From the NCBI RefSeq assembly GCF_900564155.1, contig NZ_LS999839.1:5763097-5827096 (forward strand): a stretch of DNA of 64,000 nucleotides. Reading direction: 5' to 3'. Below, piece after piece: positions 54,848 to 62,580 of the stretch (position 1 is its first letter; each line of letters opens with the position of its first letter). The DNA is from Pedobacter schmidteae. Its GTDB lineage: Bacteria > Bacteroidota > Bacteroidia > Sphingobacteriales > Sphingobacteriaceae. The notes beneath the pieces are model-generated. The model was not told the origin of the DNA. It made no database searches and saw only the letters and a list, made by a program, of their open reading frames with translations. Both the position numbers and the translations under genes were made by a program.

Positions 54848-54886
54848 AAATGCCTTGTCAAAAATTTGGCAAGGCATTTGTTTTTG
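54848..54886 (+). terminator. Terminator of the aldo/keto reductase gene
   Basis: AAATGCCTTG pairs with CAAGGCATTT (with CAAA/TTTG extending the stem inside across a T-G pair), followed by GTTTTT. It lies 23 bases after the stop codon. Confidence 0.85.
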
Positions 54887-54920
54887 GCTATTTTACATTT
54901 TAATAAATCAACCCTGCCAG

Positions 54921-56033
54921 ATGAACAATGTATCCCTACCTTTTTACACCAAACTAGCCATGGTGTTGTTTTCTATTATTAGCCTGGGTTACCTGGCTAT
55001 TTTAGGTCAAACGATCCTGGCCCCAATGTTAACTTCATTTTTACTAGCCTTATTGTTATTGCCCATGGCAAATTTCATGGAGCAGAAATGGCGTTTTAAA
55101 AGAAGTATCGCATCCATCATTTCTGTAGTATTGATGATTGTGGTAATTTCGGGCATACTTTATTTCCTGGCCAACCAGCTTACCGACTTGTGGAAGGACT
55201 GGCCCCTGTTAAAACACCAGGCCGAGACTTCTTTTCATGATATCCAACATTGGATTTCCAGAACCTTTAATGTCAATACACAAAAACAAATAGATTACCT
55301 TAAAGATAGTGCAAGTAGCGCCATAGCCACCAGTGCCACTGTCTTGGGGGCTACCTTACTTACGGTATCCTCTACGCTATTGTTCCTCTCCTTCTTATTG
55401 TTGTTTACATTCTTCATCCTCAATTACAGAAGTATTCTTTTTAACTTCCTTTCTTCAGTTTTTGAGGAAAAACACAAACAGAAGGTTAGCGAAATTGTCA
55501 GACACATCCAATATATTATTAAAAAATACATTACTGGTCTGTTTTTACAAATGCTGATTGTAACCGTTTTAATGATATTTACCTTATGGATATTAAATGT
55601 CAAATATGCAGTGTTGCTGGGACTAATCTCAGGGATTTTTAATATCGTGCCCTACATTGGGATTTTTACTGCCTTGCTCATCAGCGTGCTCATCACTTTT
55701 GCAACTGCAGGTGCTGGTAAAGTTTTACTGGTACTCATTGCCTTTGTAAGCATTCATGCCCTCGATGGCAACGTTCTGATGCCTCTAGTAGTAGGCTCTA
55801 AAGTAAAAATCAATGCATTATTTGCTTTTATTGGCATTGTGGTTGGCGAAATGATATGGGGCATATCAGGTATGTTTCTATGCATACCTTATCTGGCCAT
55901 GCTTAAAATTATCTTCGATAAAGTTGACCAACTGAAGCCCTGGGGTATTTTACTTGGTGGAGAAGAAAAGCCACAAAAGAAAAGAAGAGTGTATCGCATT
56001 ACCAAAAAAATCAAGTTGGAAGAACAAGAGTAA
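54921..56033 (+). CDS. AI-2E family transporter (PerM/TqsA-like permease)
   Basis: 370 residues from the ATG at 54921 (the ORF opens upstream inside the terminator at a TTG, so 54921 is preferred). About eight membrane helices are present: the N-terminal pair (LAMVLFSIISLGYLAILGQ), a soluble loop with EKHKQKVSEIVRHIQYIIKKYITGL, and the family end GIFNIVPYIGIFTALL and LDGNVLMPLVVGSKVKINALF. A C-terminal basic tail (KKRRVYRITKKIK) faces the cytoplasm. Some members export AI-2 or act in Na+/H+ transport; the substrate here is unknown. Confidence 0.9.
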   Translation: MNNVSLPFYTKLAMVLFSIISLGYLAILGQTILAPMLTSFLLALLLLPMANFMEQKWRFKRSIASIISVVLMIVVISGILYFLANQLTDLWKDWPLLKHQAETSFHDIQHWISRTFNVNTQKQIDYLKDSASSAIATSATVLGATLLTVSSTLLFLSFLLLFTFFILNYRSILFNFLSSVFEEKHKQKVSEIVRHIQYIIKKYITGLFLQMLIVTVLMIFTLWILNVKYAVLLGLISGIFNIVPYIGIFTALLISVLITFATAGAGKVLLVLIAFVSIHALDGNVLMPLVVGSKVKINALFAFIGIVVGEMIWGISGMFLCIPYLAMLKIIFDKVDQLKPWGILLGGEEKPQKKRRVYRITKKIKLEEQE

Positions 56034-56055
56034 GCAAATTTAACTGGAATGATGT

Positions 56056-56063
56056 TACCTTTG
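56056..56063 (+). promoter_or_regulatory. -7 box for mazG
   Basis: TACCTTTG matches TAnnTTTG, 22 bases before the ATG. Confidence 0.55.
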
Positions 56064-56085
56064 ACATCATAAAATAAAACTAATA

Positions 56086-56892
56086 ATGCCCAATAATATA
56101 CCTCCCGTTACCGCAACAGATCCATCATCAGCTTTCCTTCGTCTGTTAACTGTTTTAGACACCCTACGTACACAGTGCCCATGGGACAAAAAACAAACCA
56201 TGGAAACTTTAAGGCACCTCACAATCGAAGAAACGTATGAACTATCGGATGCCATTTTAGAAGGCGACCTGGAAGAAGTGAAAAAGGAACTTGGAGACGT
56301 GATGATGCACCTTGTTTTTTATGCAAGGATTGCCTCAGAAACCAATGATTTTACCATTTTGGATGTACTGAACGGCGTATGTGATAAACTCATCAGTCGT
56401 CACCCGCATATTTATGGGGATGTAGAAGTGCAAGATGAACAGGATGTAAAACGCAACTGGGAAAAACTTAAGCTAAAGGAAGGCAATAAATCTGTTTTAG
56501 CTGGCGTACCAGCAGGCCTGCCATCCCTGGTTAAGGCCAGCCGTATCCAGGAAAAAGCCCGTGGTGTTGGCTTCGACTGGGAAGACAAATCGCAGGTATG
56601 GGAGAAAGTTGAAGAAGAAATGCAGGAGTTTAAAGCAGAATTTAACGTAGTCGACAATGCCGCTATTGATGTAGAAAAAGCAGAAGAAGAATTTGGCGAC
56701 CTGCTGTTTTCTTTGATCAATTATGCCCGTTTTATCAATATCAACCCCGAGAATGCACTTGAAAAAACGAATAAAAAGTTCATCAAACGTTTTCAATACC
56801 TGGAAGAAAAAGCAAAAGAAAATGGCAAGAACCTGCACGATATGACACTTGCCGAAATGGATGTGTATTGGAATGAAGCAAAGAAAAACTAA
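56086..56892 (+). CDS. mazG: Nucleoside triphosphate pyrophosphohydrolase
   Basis: 268 residues with two tandem MazG repeats. The first (about 10-130) has CPWDKKQTMETLRHLTIEETYELSDAI and the EExxE/D metal motifs in LEEVKKELGDVMMHLV. The second (about 165-265) has VEEEMQEFKAEF and AEEEFGDLLFSLINYARF. It hydrolyses NTPs to NMP and pyrophosphate, probably for house-cleaning of damaged nucleotides. Its last four bases overlap the convergent helicase-like gene. Confidence 0.95.
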   Translation: MPNNIPPVTATDPSSAFLRLLTVLDTLRTQCPWDKKQTMETLRHLTIEETYELSDAILEGDLEEVKKELGDVMMHLVFYARIASETNDFTILDVLNGVCDKLISRHPHIYGDVEVQDEQDVKRNWEKLKLKEGNKSVLAGVPAGLPSLVKASRIQEKARGVGFDWEDKSQVWEKVEEEMQEFKAEFNVVDNAAIDVEKAEEEFGDLLFSLINYARFININPENALEKTNKKFIKRFQYLEEKAKENGKNLHDMTLAEMDVYWNEAKKN

Positions 56893-58178
56893 CTGTGCTT
56901 CTTTTTCATATTCATCTTTGCTTTCTGCCCTATACCATAATTATAGGTTTTGGAATTGCTTTCCTTTTTTTCATGGTAAGCGCCTCCTCCTTTAGGGCCT
57001 TCGTCGACTTCTTTTTTGGTTTTAACCGCAGTAGATTTAACGGCCTTATCAATTACCAGATCCTCGGGTAGATCTATTACCTCAATCTTTTTACCCATCG
57101 ACTGCTCAATCTTCCGTACTTCGGGAAGCTCCAGATCTGTAGCAAATGTAATTGCCACTACTTCATCGTCACCGTTTTTAACTACCCGGCTTAAAAAAGT
57201 CTCTTTTTCTTCAGGTACTTCAAAATGGAACATAAAATTGATACCCGAAAGATCCAGGCCAGAAAAGCCTTCATTAGCAATAATCAACACCCTGGCCTCA
57301 GGCGTATCTTTAAAATCATCAATATGATCAAAACCTTCTTCATCAAAAAACAAGGGATTTAGCACCGATATTGCACCAGGCTTGGCACTATGCAAGTTTT
57401 TAGAAAGTTTTTGGGCGGTCAAACGTGTATTTACAAATACAACAACCTTATCAAACACCTCGTCGTCCCTCAACAAAAGGTTCAACAAATTAATTTTAGT
57501 TTTAAAATTAGGAATCTGGTACAGCAAAAGCTCATGTGTTTCGGCCTGGTCATCCCCCAGGTCTTCCACTTCTACAGTAACCGGAAAATTCATAAACTGA
57601 TCAATCATCAGGTTCAGCTTATCGTGCACTACAGTAGTAAATATCAGGTGTTGCACTTTACCAGCACTTCGGGCCAGTTCGGCTACCGGCAATTGCATGC
57701 CCTGTTTTACAATCATTTCCGCATCGTCGACAATAAAGGTTTGCAGACGGTTTAAATTTAAACCCAGTTTCAGATATACAGCGCGTGCCCGGGTTGGGGT
57801 AGCTACCACAATGTCGATACCATCCAGCAGTTCGTTAATCTCCTCTTCCATTCCACCGGTGCCATACAATCCTATGATACGAAGGTTCCTGTTTTTGCTC
57901 AATAACATAAACTCAGCAATTACAGCCTCAACCCGCTCACCATCAGGTACCAAAATCAATACTTTAGGAGCTTCATCAGTACTGTATTTTAGTTTCATTA
58001 AAACGCTAAGTACATAAGTTGTGGTTTTGCCACAGCCCTCGGGGCCCACAGCAATAATATCCTGTCCGCCAATAATGCGCGACATGATTTTTGCCTGAAT
58101 CTCTTTTGCGGAGATGTATCCGGCATCATTCATTGCTGCTACCAGGGATTTACTAAGTTTTAATTTATCTAACGACAC
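56889..58178 (-). CDS. DEAD-box RNA helicase-like protein with degenerate motifs
   Basis: 429 residues from a GTG at 58178. The chain has two RecA-like domains and a Lys-rich tail. Q-motif Gln28 and Walker A GPEGCGKT (45-52) are present. Motif II reads DDAE (151-154) instead of DEAD, so the catalytic Glu is Asp. Motif III is FTTV rather than SAT. Motif V keeps a GLD piece (FSGLDLSG). Motif VI, normally HRxGRxxR, reads SRVVKNGDD, missing the arginine fingers. It may bind RNA without efficient unwinding. Its end overlaps mazG tail-to-tail by four bases. Confidence 0.82.
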   Translation of the reverse strand: MSLDKLKLSKSLVAAMNDAGYISAKEIQAKIMSRIIGGQDIIAVGPEGCGKTTTYVLSVLMKLKYSTDEAPKVLILVPDGERVEAVIAEFMLLSKNRNLRIIGLYGTGGMEEEINELLDGIDIVVATPTRARAVYLKLGLNLNRLQTFIVDDAEMIVKQGMQLPVAELARSAGKVQHLIFTTVVHDKLNLMIDQFMNFPVTVEVEDLGDDQAETHELLLYQIPNFKTKINLLNLLLRDDEVFDKVVVFVNTRLTAQKLSKNLHSAKPGAISVLNPLFFDEEGFDHIDDFKDTPEARVLIIANEGFSGLDLSGINFMFHFEVPEEKETFLSRVVKNGDDEVVAITFATDLELPEVRKIEQSMGKKIEVIDLPEDLVIDKAVKSTAVKTKKEVDEGPKGGGAYHEKKESNSKTYNYGIGQKAKMNMKKKHS

Positions 58179-58206
58179 AGTATCTTGTATTAAAGTAATA
58201 AGCCGA

Positions 58207-58214
58207 CAAATTTA
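58207..58214 (-). promoter_or_regulatory. -7 box for the helicase-like gene
   Basis: Minus-strand TAAATTTG matches TAnnTTTG, 29 bases before the GTG start. Confidence 0.55.
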
Positions 58215-58260
58215 GCTAAAATACTTTACAACTATTTTATAGATCTCTGTGCTGGTCTAA

Positions 58261-58449
58261 AAACAATTCCAATTAAGGATTTTTCAAGGACTTGTCATCA
58301 GTACGGGAATTGCCACAGTATACAATATCAAACAAATCAACCTGGGCCTTGCTATTGGAATAGATCATCTTATGGATAAAAACAGCAACAAATGGATTTA
58401 TCAACATAAACCCTGGTTCGGCTTATTGTTTGGGATGAACCTAAACTAA
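58261..58449 (+). pseudogene. C-terminal remnant of an outer-membrane-type protein
   Basis: From 58261 to the stop at 58447 the frame reads as protein, but it has no usable start. Key pieces are TGIATVYNIKQINLGLAIG and WIYQHKPWFGLLFGMNLN-stop, typical of the final strands and C-terminus of Bacteroidota outer-membrane or porin-like proteins. The 5' part of the gene is missing, replaced by the helicase-like gene's promoter region. A TAA just upstream (58258-58260) closes the frame. Confidence 0.55.
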
Positions 58450-58513
58450 ATTATGACGCAGAAGCCCCCTGTTATTGACGGATTAACACCCGCAAAACAA
58501 AAACTGCAGCGCC

Positions 58514-58521
58514 TACTTTTG
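58514..58521 (+). promoter_or_regulatory. Possible -7 box for the VOC gene
   Basis: TACTTTTG matches TAnnTTTG, 66 bases before the ATG at 58588. It lies inside an in-frame extension that starts at 58453, which is an argument for the shorter start. Confidence 0.4.
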
Positions 58522-58587
58522 AATCAGCAAATACAATTAACTAAACCGTTTGTAACGGATAACGCAAACAAAATTAAATTTAAAACT

Positions 58588-59016
58588 ATGGTAGCCCTTA
58601 ATCCTTATTTAAACTTCCCGGGAACAAGCGAAGAAGCTTTTAACTTTTACCAATCCACAATTGGTGGTGAAATCGCATTGATCATGCGTTTCAGAGATAT
58701 ACCAGAAGATAACACACCGGAAAATGAAAAAGACAAAATCTGTCACATCTCCCTTAAACTGCCCAATGGTACTATACTGATGGCAACAGATGCCCTGGAG
58801 TCGCAGGGACATAAATTAACAACCGGGAATAGCTTTTTCCTGTCCCTTGGGGTCGAAAGCGTAGCAGAAGCCGATCGTGTATTTGCCGCATTTTCGGCAG
58901 CTGGTCAGGTACAAATGCCAATGGACCATATGTTCTGGGGCGATTATTTCGGGATCGTGACCGACAAGTTTGGTACCCAATGGATGATCAGCTATACTTC
59001 GGCGCAACAACAATAA
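58588..59016 (+). CDS. VOC-family (PhnB/glyoxalase-like) protein
   Basis: 142 residues from the ATG at 58588. The paired beta-alpha-beta-beta-beta modules of the VOC fold are recognisable: ALNPYLNFPGTSEEAFNFYQSTIGGEI, GTILMATDALESQGH, DRVFAAFSAAGQVQMPM and FWGDYFGIVTDKFGTQWMI. It resembles PhnB-like proteins, whose substrate is generally unknown. The frame extends 45 codons upstream (to 58453), but that stretch lacks family similarity. A terminator follows. Confidence 0.88.
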   Translation: MVALNPYLNFPGTSEEAFNFYQSTIGGEIALIMRFRDIPEDNTPENEKDKICHISLKLPNGTILMATDALESQGHKLTTGNSFFLSLGVESVAEADRVFAAFSAAGQVQMPMDHMFWGDYFGIVTDKFGTQWMISYTSAQQQ

Positions 59017-59023
59017 GATAAAG

Positions 59024-59070
59024 ACACCTGCACAGCAATAAAACTTGTTATGCAGGTGTTTATTTTATTA
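59024..59070 (+). terminator. Terminator of the VOC gene
   Basis: ACACCTGCA (59024-59032) pairs with TGCAGGTGT (59051-59059), followed by TTATTTTATT, 7 bases after the stop codon. Confidence 0.85.
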
Positions 59071-59110
59071 AATTTGATGACCATTTACATCATCTATTTA
59101 ATACTATCTT

Positions 59111-60055
59111 ATGAAAAAGAAATCCCTGTTTTTGTTATTGATTGTATTTTCAATAAACACAAATGCTCAGTTTGGCAAGCTAAAAGACGTCTTAAATACG
59201 GGCGCATCTTCTCTTTTGAACAACAAACAACTTAAGTTGTTACAAAATCAGCCCATCACCACTAATTTCGACGATTGTAATAAGAAAGATATTTTGCCTT
59301 CAAACTTTGGCGCCGATTCTGTTAAAAAACAACTTTGTGCTTTAAAAACGAGCTACAGTAAAGAACAGGGCTTTTTGTTAAAACCCGGTTTTTATACCGG
59401 AACGTTTAAAAGTTTTTGCTTGCAAGCCGGCACCTATGGTCCTGACAAAGGCAATGGCTATCTTTTTGCTCCACTGGCCGGACCGAAAGAAAAAATAGCC
59501 CGAACATTAATTGCCAACTGGGAGCAACATCCCGAAATAGAACAACACCAGGTGCAGTTGCTGCTATGGGCCATTGTAGCCAAAACCAACTTCAGCAAAC
59601 TATCTACAGAACTGCAATTGGTGGCCGCCAAATTATTGAATCAAAATGACCTTTCCGCATTAGGTAGTACGATGATAGATTATCTGTCGGGAGAAGCCAT
59701 GACTAAACTAACCAGCAATCTACCCGAACCTGCTAAAACAGTTATAGAAATTGAAAACAAAATAAGAGGCATGATGTACCAGGCCAATACTTCCTATGAC
59801 CAAATTGAAAAACTGGCTATGCTTGGTGGCGTTGCCCCTGTAAATCCCGACTTCCCAAGCGGCATATGGGGACTACATCCTGATGGCTATTACATCAAAT
59901 ACCTGCCACACTCCTACTCCAAAACTGAAGTTGTGATATATGTACCAAAAAAAGCAGGCAATATATATTACCTTCCGGTTGGCGATGTTGCAGTTCCGGC
60001 AAGCAGGGGCTGTCAGCGACTGGGTCAATCCAACTTACTCATCTGCGAAAAATAA
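59111..60055 (+). CDS. Secreted protein with thioester-domain-like Cys and Gln motifs
   Basis: 314 residues with a signal peptide (hydrophobic 6-15, cleavage near TNAQ). The central region has FCLQAGTYGP (Cys103) and, 46 residues later, HQVQLLLWAI, in which Gln149 precedes Trp153 by four positions. Cys and Q-x-x-(I/L)-W are the two signatures of bacterial internal-thioester (TQXA/TED) domains, where Cys and Gln form a covalent bond that later captures a host or surface amine. Three other cysteines (56, 76, 301 and 312 by count) are outside this region. Low similarity elsewhere; the family is not recognised, so this is a motif-based inference. Confidence 0.6.
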   Translation: MKKKSLFLLLIVFSINTNAQFGKLKDVLNTGASSLLNNKQLKLLQNQPITTNFDDCNKKDILPSNFGADSVKKQLCALKTSYSKEQGFLLKPGFYTGTFKSFCLQAGTYGPDKGNGYLFAPLAGPKEKIARTLIANWEQHPEIEQHQVQLLLWAIVAKTNFSKLSTELQLVAAKLLNQNDLSALGSTMIDYLSGEAMTKLTSNLPEPAKTVIEIENKIRGMMYQANTSYDQIEKLAMLGGVAPVNPDFPSGIWGLHPDGYYIKYLPHSYSKTEVVIYVPKKAGNIYYLPVGDVAVPASRGCQRLGQSNLLICEK

Positions 60056-60107
60056 TCCAAATGGCCGATCAAATAAGATAAGTACATAACACCCCCAATT
60101 TATAATC

Positions 60108-62516
60108 ATGAAGAAGCTTGTATTGATATCTTTCCTGCTAACAGGAACCGTTGGCCTTAGTGCACAAGATGCCGTAAATTACCAGGTACCGCCAAAAGAA
60201 ATAACCGACCTGTTGCTGGCAAAACCTACTCCGACTGTCAGCATCGATAGCAAGGCAGAATGGATGCTTTTAAGTGGGCGCAATTCTTACCCCTCTGTAG
60301 AAGAACTGGCCATGCCCGAATACCGCATCGCTGGCCTCCGCATCAATCCTGGCAACTATTCGCCCAGCCGGCAAACCTATATCAACAGCTTCAGTCTTAA
60401 AGACATTAAATCAGATAAAAGCTTTCCGGTAGCGGGTTTACCGAGCCCCTTATTTGCCGGCAACATCAGCTGGAGCCCCGATGATAAAAAAATCTCCTTT
60501 ACCCACACCACACAAAAAGGTGTAGATCTTTATGTGATCAACATTGCCACCAAAAGCGCCATAAAAATCAATAAACATCCGCTTAATATGATCCTTGGTT
60601 CAGGTATCACCTGGATAGATCCCGCTACGCTTTTATACACCATAGCCAACAGGCCGGCAAGTGCTGCACCTGCCCGACCCTTGATGCCTAAAGGCCCCAC
60701 CATACAGCAAAATCTGGGCAAAGTAGCCCCGAGTGTTACCTATCAGGATTTGATCAAATCACCTTATGACGAACAGTTGTTTGAGTTTTTTGCAACCGCA
60801 CAGCTGGTAAAAAATAAAAATGGAGTAGAAACACCAATTGCCAAACCGGCAATTTATACTGGAATCAGCATCTCTCCTGATAAAAACTATCTACTTATCA
60901 GAACACTAAAAAAACCATTTTCTTACCTGGTTTCGGCAACTGGCTTTCCTTCTACTGTAGCCATTACCGATTTAACTGGTAAAACAGTTAAGGTAATTGC
61001 CGAACTACCATCCCGTGAGGGAACACCTTCGGGATACGACAATGTACAAAACCTACCCCGAAACTTTAGCTGGCGCAGCGATGAAGCCGCTACCCTAACC
61101 TGGGCAATGCCCCTGGATAGTGGCCTGATTAAAAAGCAGGTCCCTTTTCATGATGCTGTCTACGCATTGGAAGCTCCATTTACCGGCAAAGAAAAAGAAC
61201 TTTTTAAAACCCAGGCTCGATATTCGGGCATCTCATGGGGCGATGCCACACTTGCCCTGGTAGAAGAAGGTTTACGCAGTAAACAAACACTAAAGGTAAG
61301 CAGGTACAATCCTACAACCGGGACAATGGAAACCCTGTTTGAACGAAACCAAACTGATGCCTACAATGATCCCGGCGAACCGGTTACCACAAAAAATAAA
61401 TACGGCAGGCAGGTGATACAGCTACTCAACAACGGGACTCAGTTGCTGATGAACAACCCTGTTGGCTCCTCAGAAAAAGGAGACCTGCCTTTTTTGGCTA
61501 AATTTGATTTAGGCACCAAAAAGAATGAAATCATTTGGAGAAGTACCCCGGGCACTTATGAAGTCATTACCGATGTACTGGATGCCAGTAAACTGAAGCT
61601 CCTCTCCAAAAAAGAATCACAAAAAGAAGTCCCTAATTATTTCATCAAAAACCTAGTACTCAGAGTTGCCGATCAACAGATTACCAATTTCACCAATCCT
61701 TATCCACAACTGGATGGGGTAGCCAAAGAAAAAATTAGCTACAAACGCGCCGATGGCATTGACCTTACCGGCAATTTATATTTGCCAAAGGGATACAATA
61801 AAGAAAAAGATGGGCCGTTGCCTGTATTGATATGGGCTTATCCACGTGAATTCAATTCGGCCACCGATGCTGCACAAATCAGGGGATCTAAAGACCGGTT
61901 TACTACCATTGGCTGGGCATCGCCTATTTACTGGGTTACACAGGGATATGCCGTTTTAGACAATGCCGAAATGCCAATTGTAGCCGTTGATGGCAAAAAG
62001 CCAAATGATACTTTTGTGGAACAGCTAAAACTAAATGCAGAAGCCGCCATTGGCAAATTGGCTGACCTGGGTGTTGGCGACAGGAACCGTATCGCAGTTG
62101 GTGGGCACAGTTACGGGGCCTTTATGACCGCAAATTTACTGGCTCATACCAATCTGTTTAAAGCCGGCATTGCCAGAAGTGGAGCCTATAACAGAACCCT
62201 TACCCCATTTGGTTTCCAAAATGAAGAACGTACCTACTGGGATGCCCCACAACTATATTATGAAATGAGTCCTTTTAGCTATGCCAACAAAATAAAAACG
62301 CCTTTACTACTCATACACGGCGACTCGGACAACAACCCAGGTACCTTCCCCATGAATAGCGAGCGGCTGTTTAATGCCATCAAAGGCTTTGGCGGCACCA
62401 CACGTTTTGTATTTTTACCTTACGAATCACATAGCTATAGCGGCAAGGAAAATTTACTCCATATGTTGTGGGAAATGAATGCCTGGCTTGACAAATATGT
62501 AAAACAGGCTAAGTAA
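60108..62516 (+). CDS. S9D-type serine peptidase, glutamyl-endopeptidase-like
   Basis: 802 residues with a signal peptide (to about residue 19, SAQ). A propeller region is followed by an alpha/beta-hydrolase with Ser668 in GGHSYGAFM, Asp741 in HGDSDNNPG and His775 in ESHSYSG. The segment ARSGAYNRTLTPFGFQNEERTYW and DNNPGT closely match the chloroplast glutamyl endopeptidase (CGEP) group as I recall it. It probably cleaves exported peptides after acidic residues in the periplasm. It follows the thioester-like gene by 52 bases and may share its transcript. Confidence 0.88.
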   Translation: MKKLVLISFLLTGTVGLSAQDAVNYQVPPKEITDLLLAKPTPTVSIDSKAEWMLLSGRNSYPSVEELAMPEYRIAGLRINPGNYSPSRQTYINSFSLKDIKSDKSFPVAGLPSPLFAGNISWSPDDKKISFTHTTQKGVDLYVINIATKSAIKINKHPLNMILGSGITWIDPATLLYTIANRPASAAPARPLMPKGPTIQQNLGKVAPSVTYQDLIKSPYDEQLFEFFATAQLVKNKNGVETPIAKPAIYTGISISPDKNYLLIRTLKKPFSYLVSATGFPSTVAITDLTGKTVKVIAELPSREGTPSGYDNVQNLPRNFSWRSDEAATLTWAMPLDSGLIKKQVPFHDAVYALEAPFTGKEKELFKTQARYSGISWGDATLALVEEGLRSKQTLKVSRYNPTTGTMETLFERNQTDAYNDPGEPVTTKNKYGRQVIQLLNNGTQLLMNNPVGSSEKGDLPFLAKFDLGTKKNEIIWRSTPGTYEVITDVLDASKLKLLSKKESQKEVPNYFIKNLVLRVADQQITNFTNPYPQLDGVAKEKISYKRADGIDLTGNLYLPKGYNKEKDGPLPVLIWAYPREFNSATDAAQIRGSKDRFTTIGWASPIYWVTQGYAVLDNAEMPIVAVDGKKPNDTFVEQLKLNAEAAIGKLADLGVGDRNRIAVGGHSYGAFMTANLLAHTNLFKAGIARSGAYNRTLTPFGFQNEERTYWDAPQLYYEMSPFSYANKIKTPLLLIHGDSDNNPGTFPMNSERLFNAIKGFGGTTRFVFLPYESHSYSGKENLLHMLWEMNAWLDKYVKQAK

Positions 62517-62580
62517 TTTCGATCTGTTTTTTTTACTTAGAAATTTCGGTATTTTTCATAAACTAAATACCTCTGTCTAA

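Noticed and set aside
58453..58587. 45-codon N-terminal extension of the VOC protein
   Set aside because: A promoter-like box lies within it and the family similarity begins at 58588. It may be leftover coding sequence from the neighbouring remnant.
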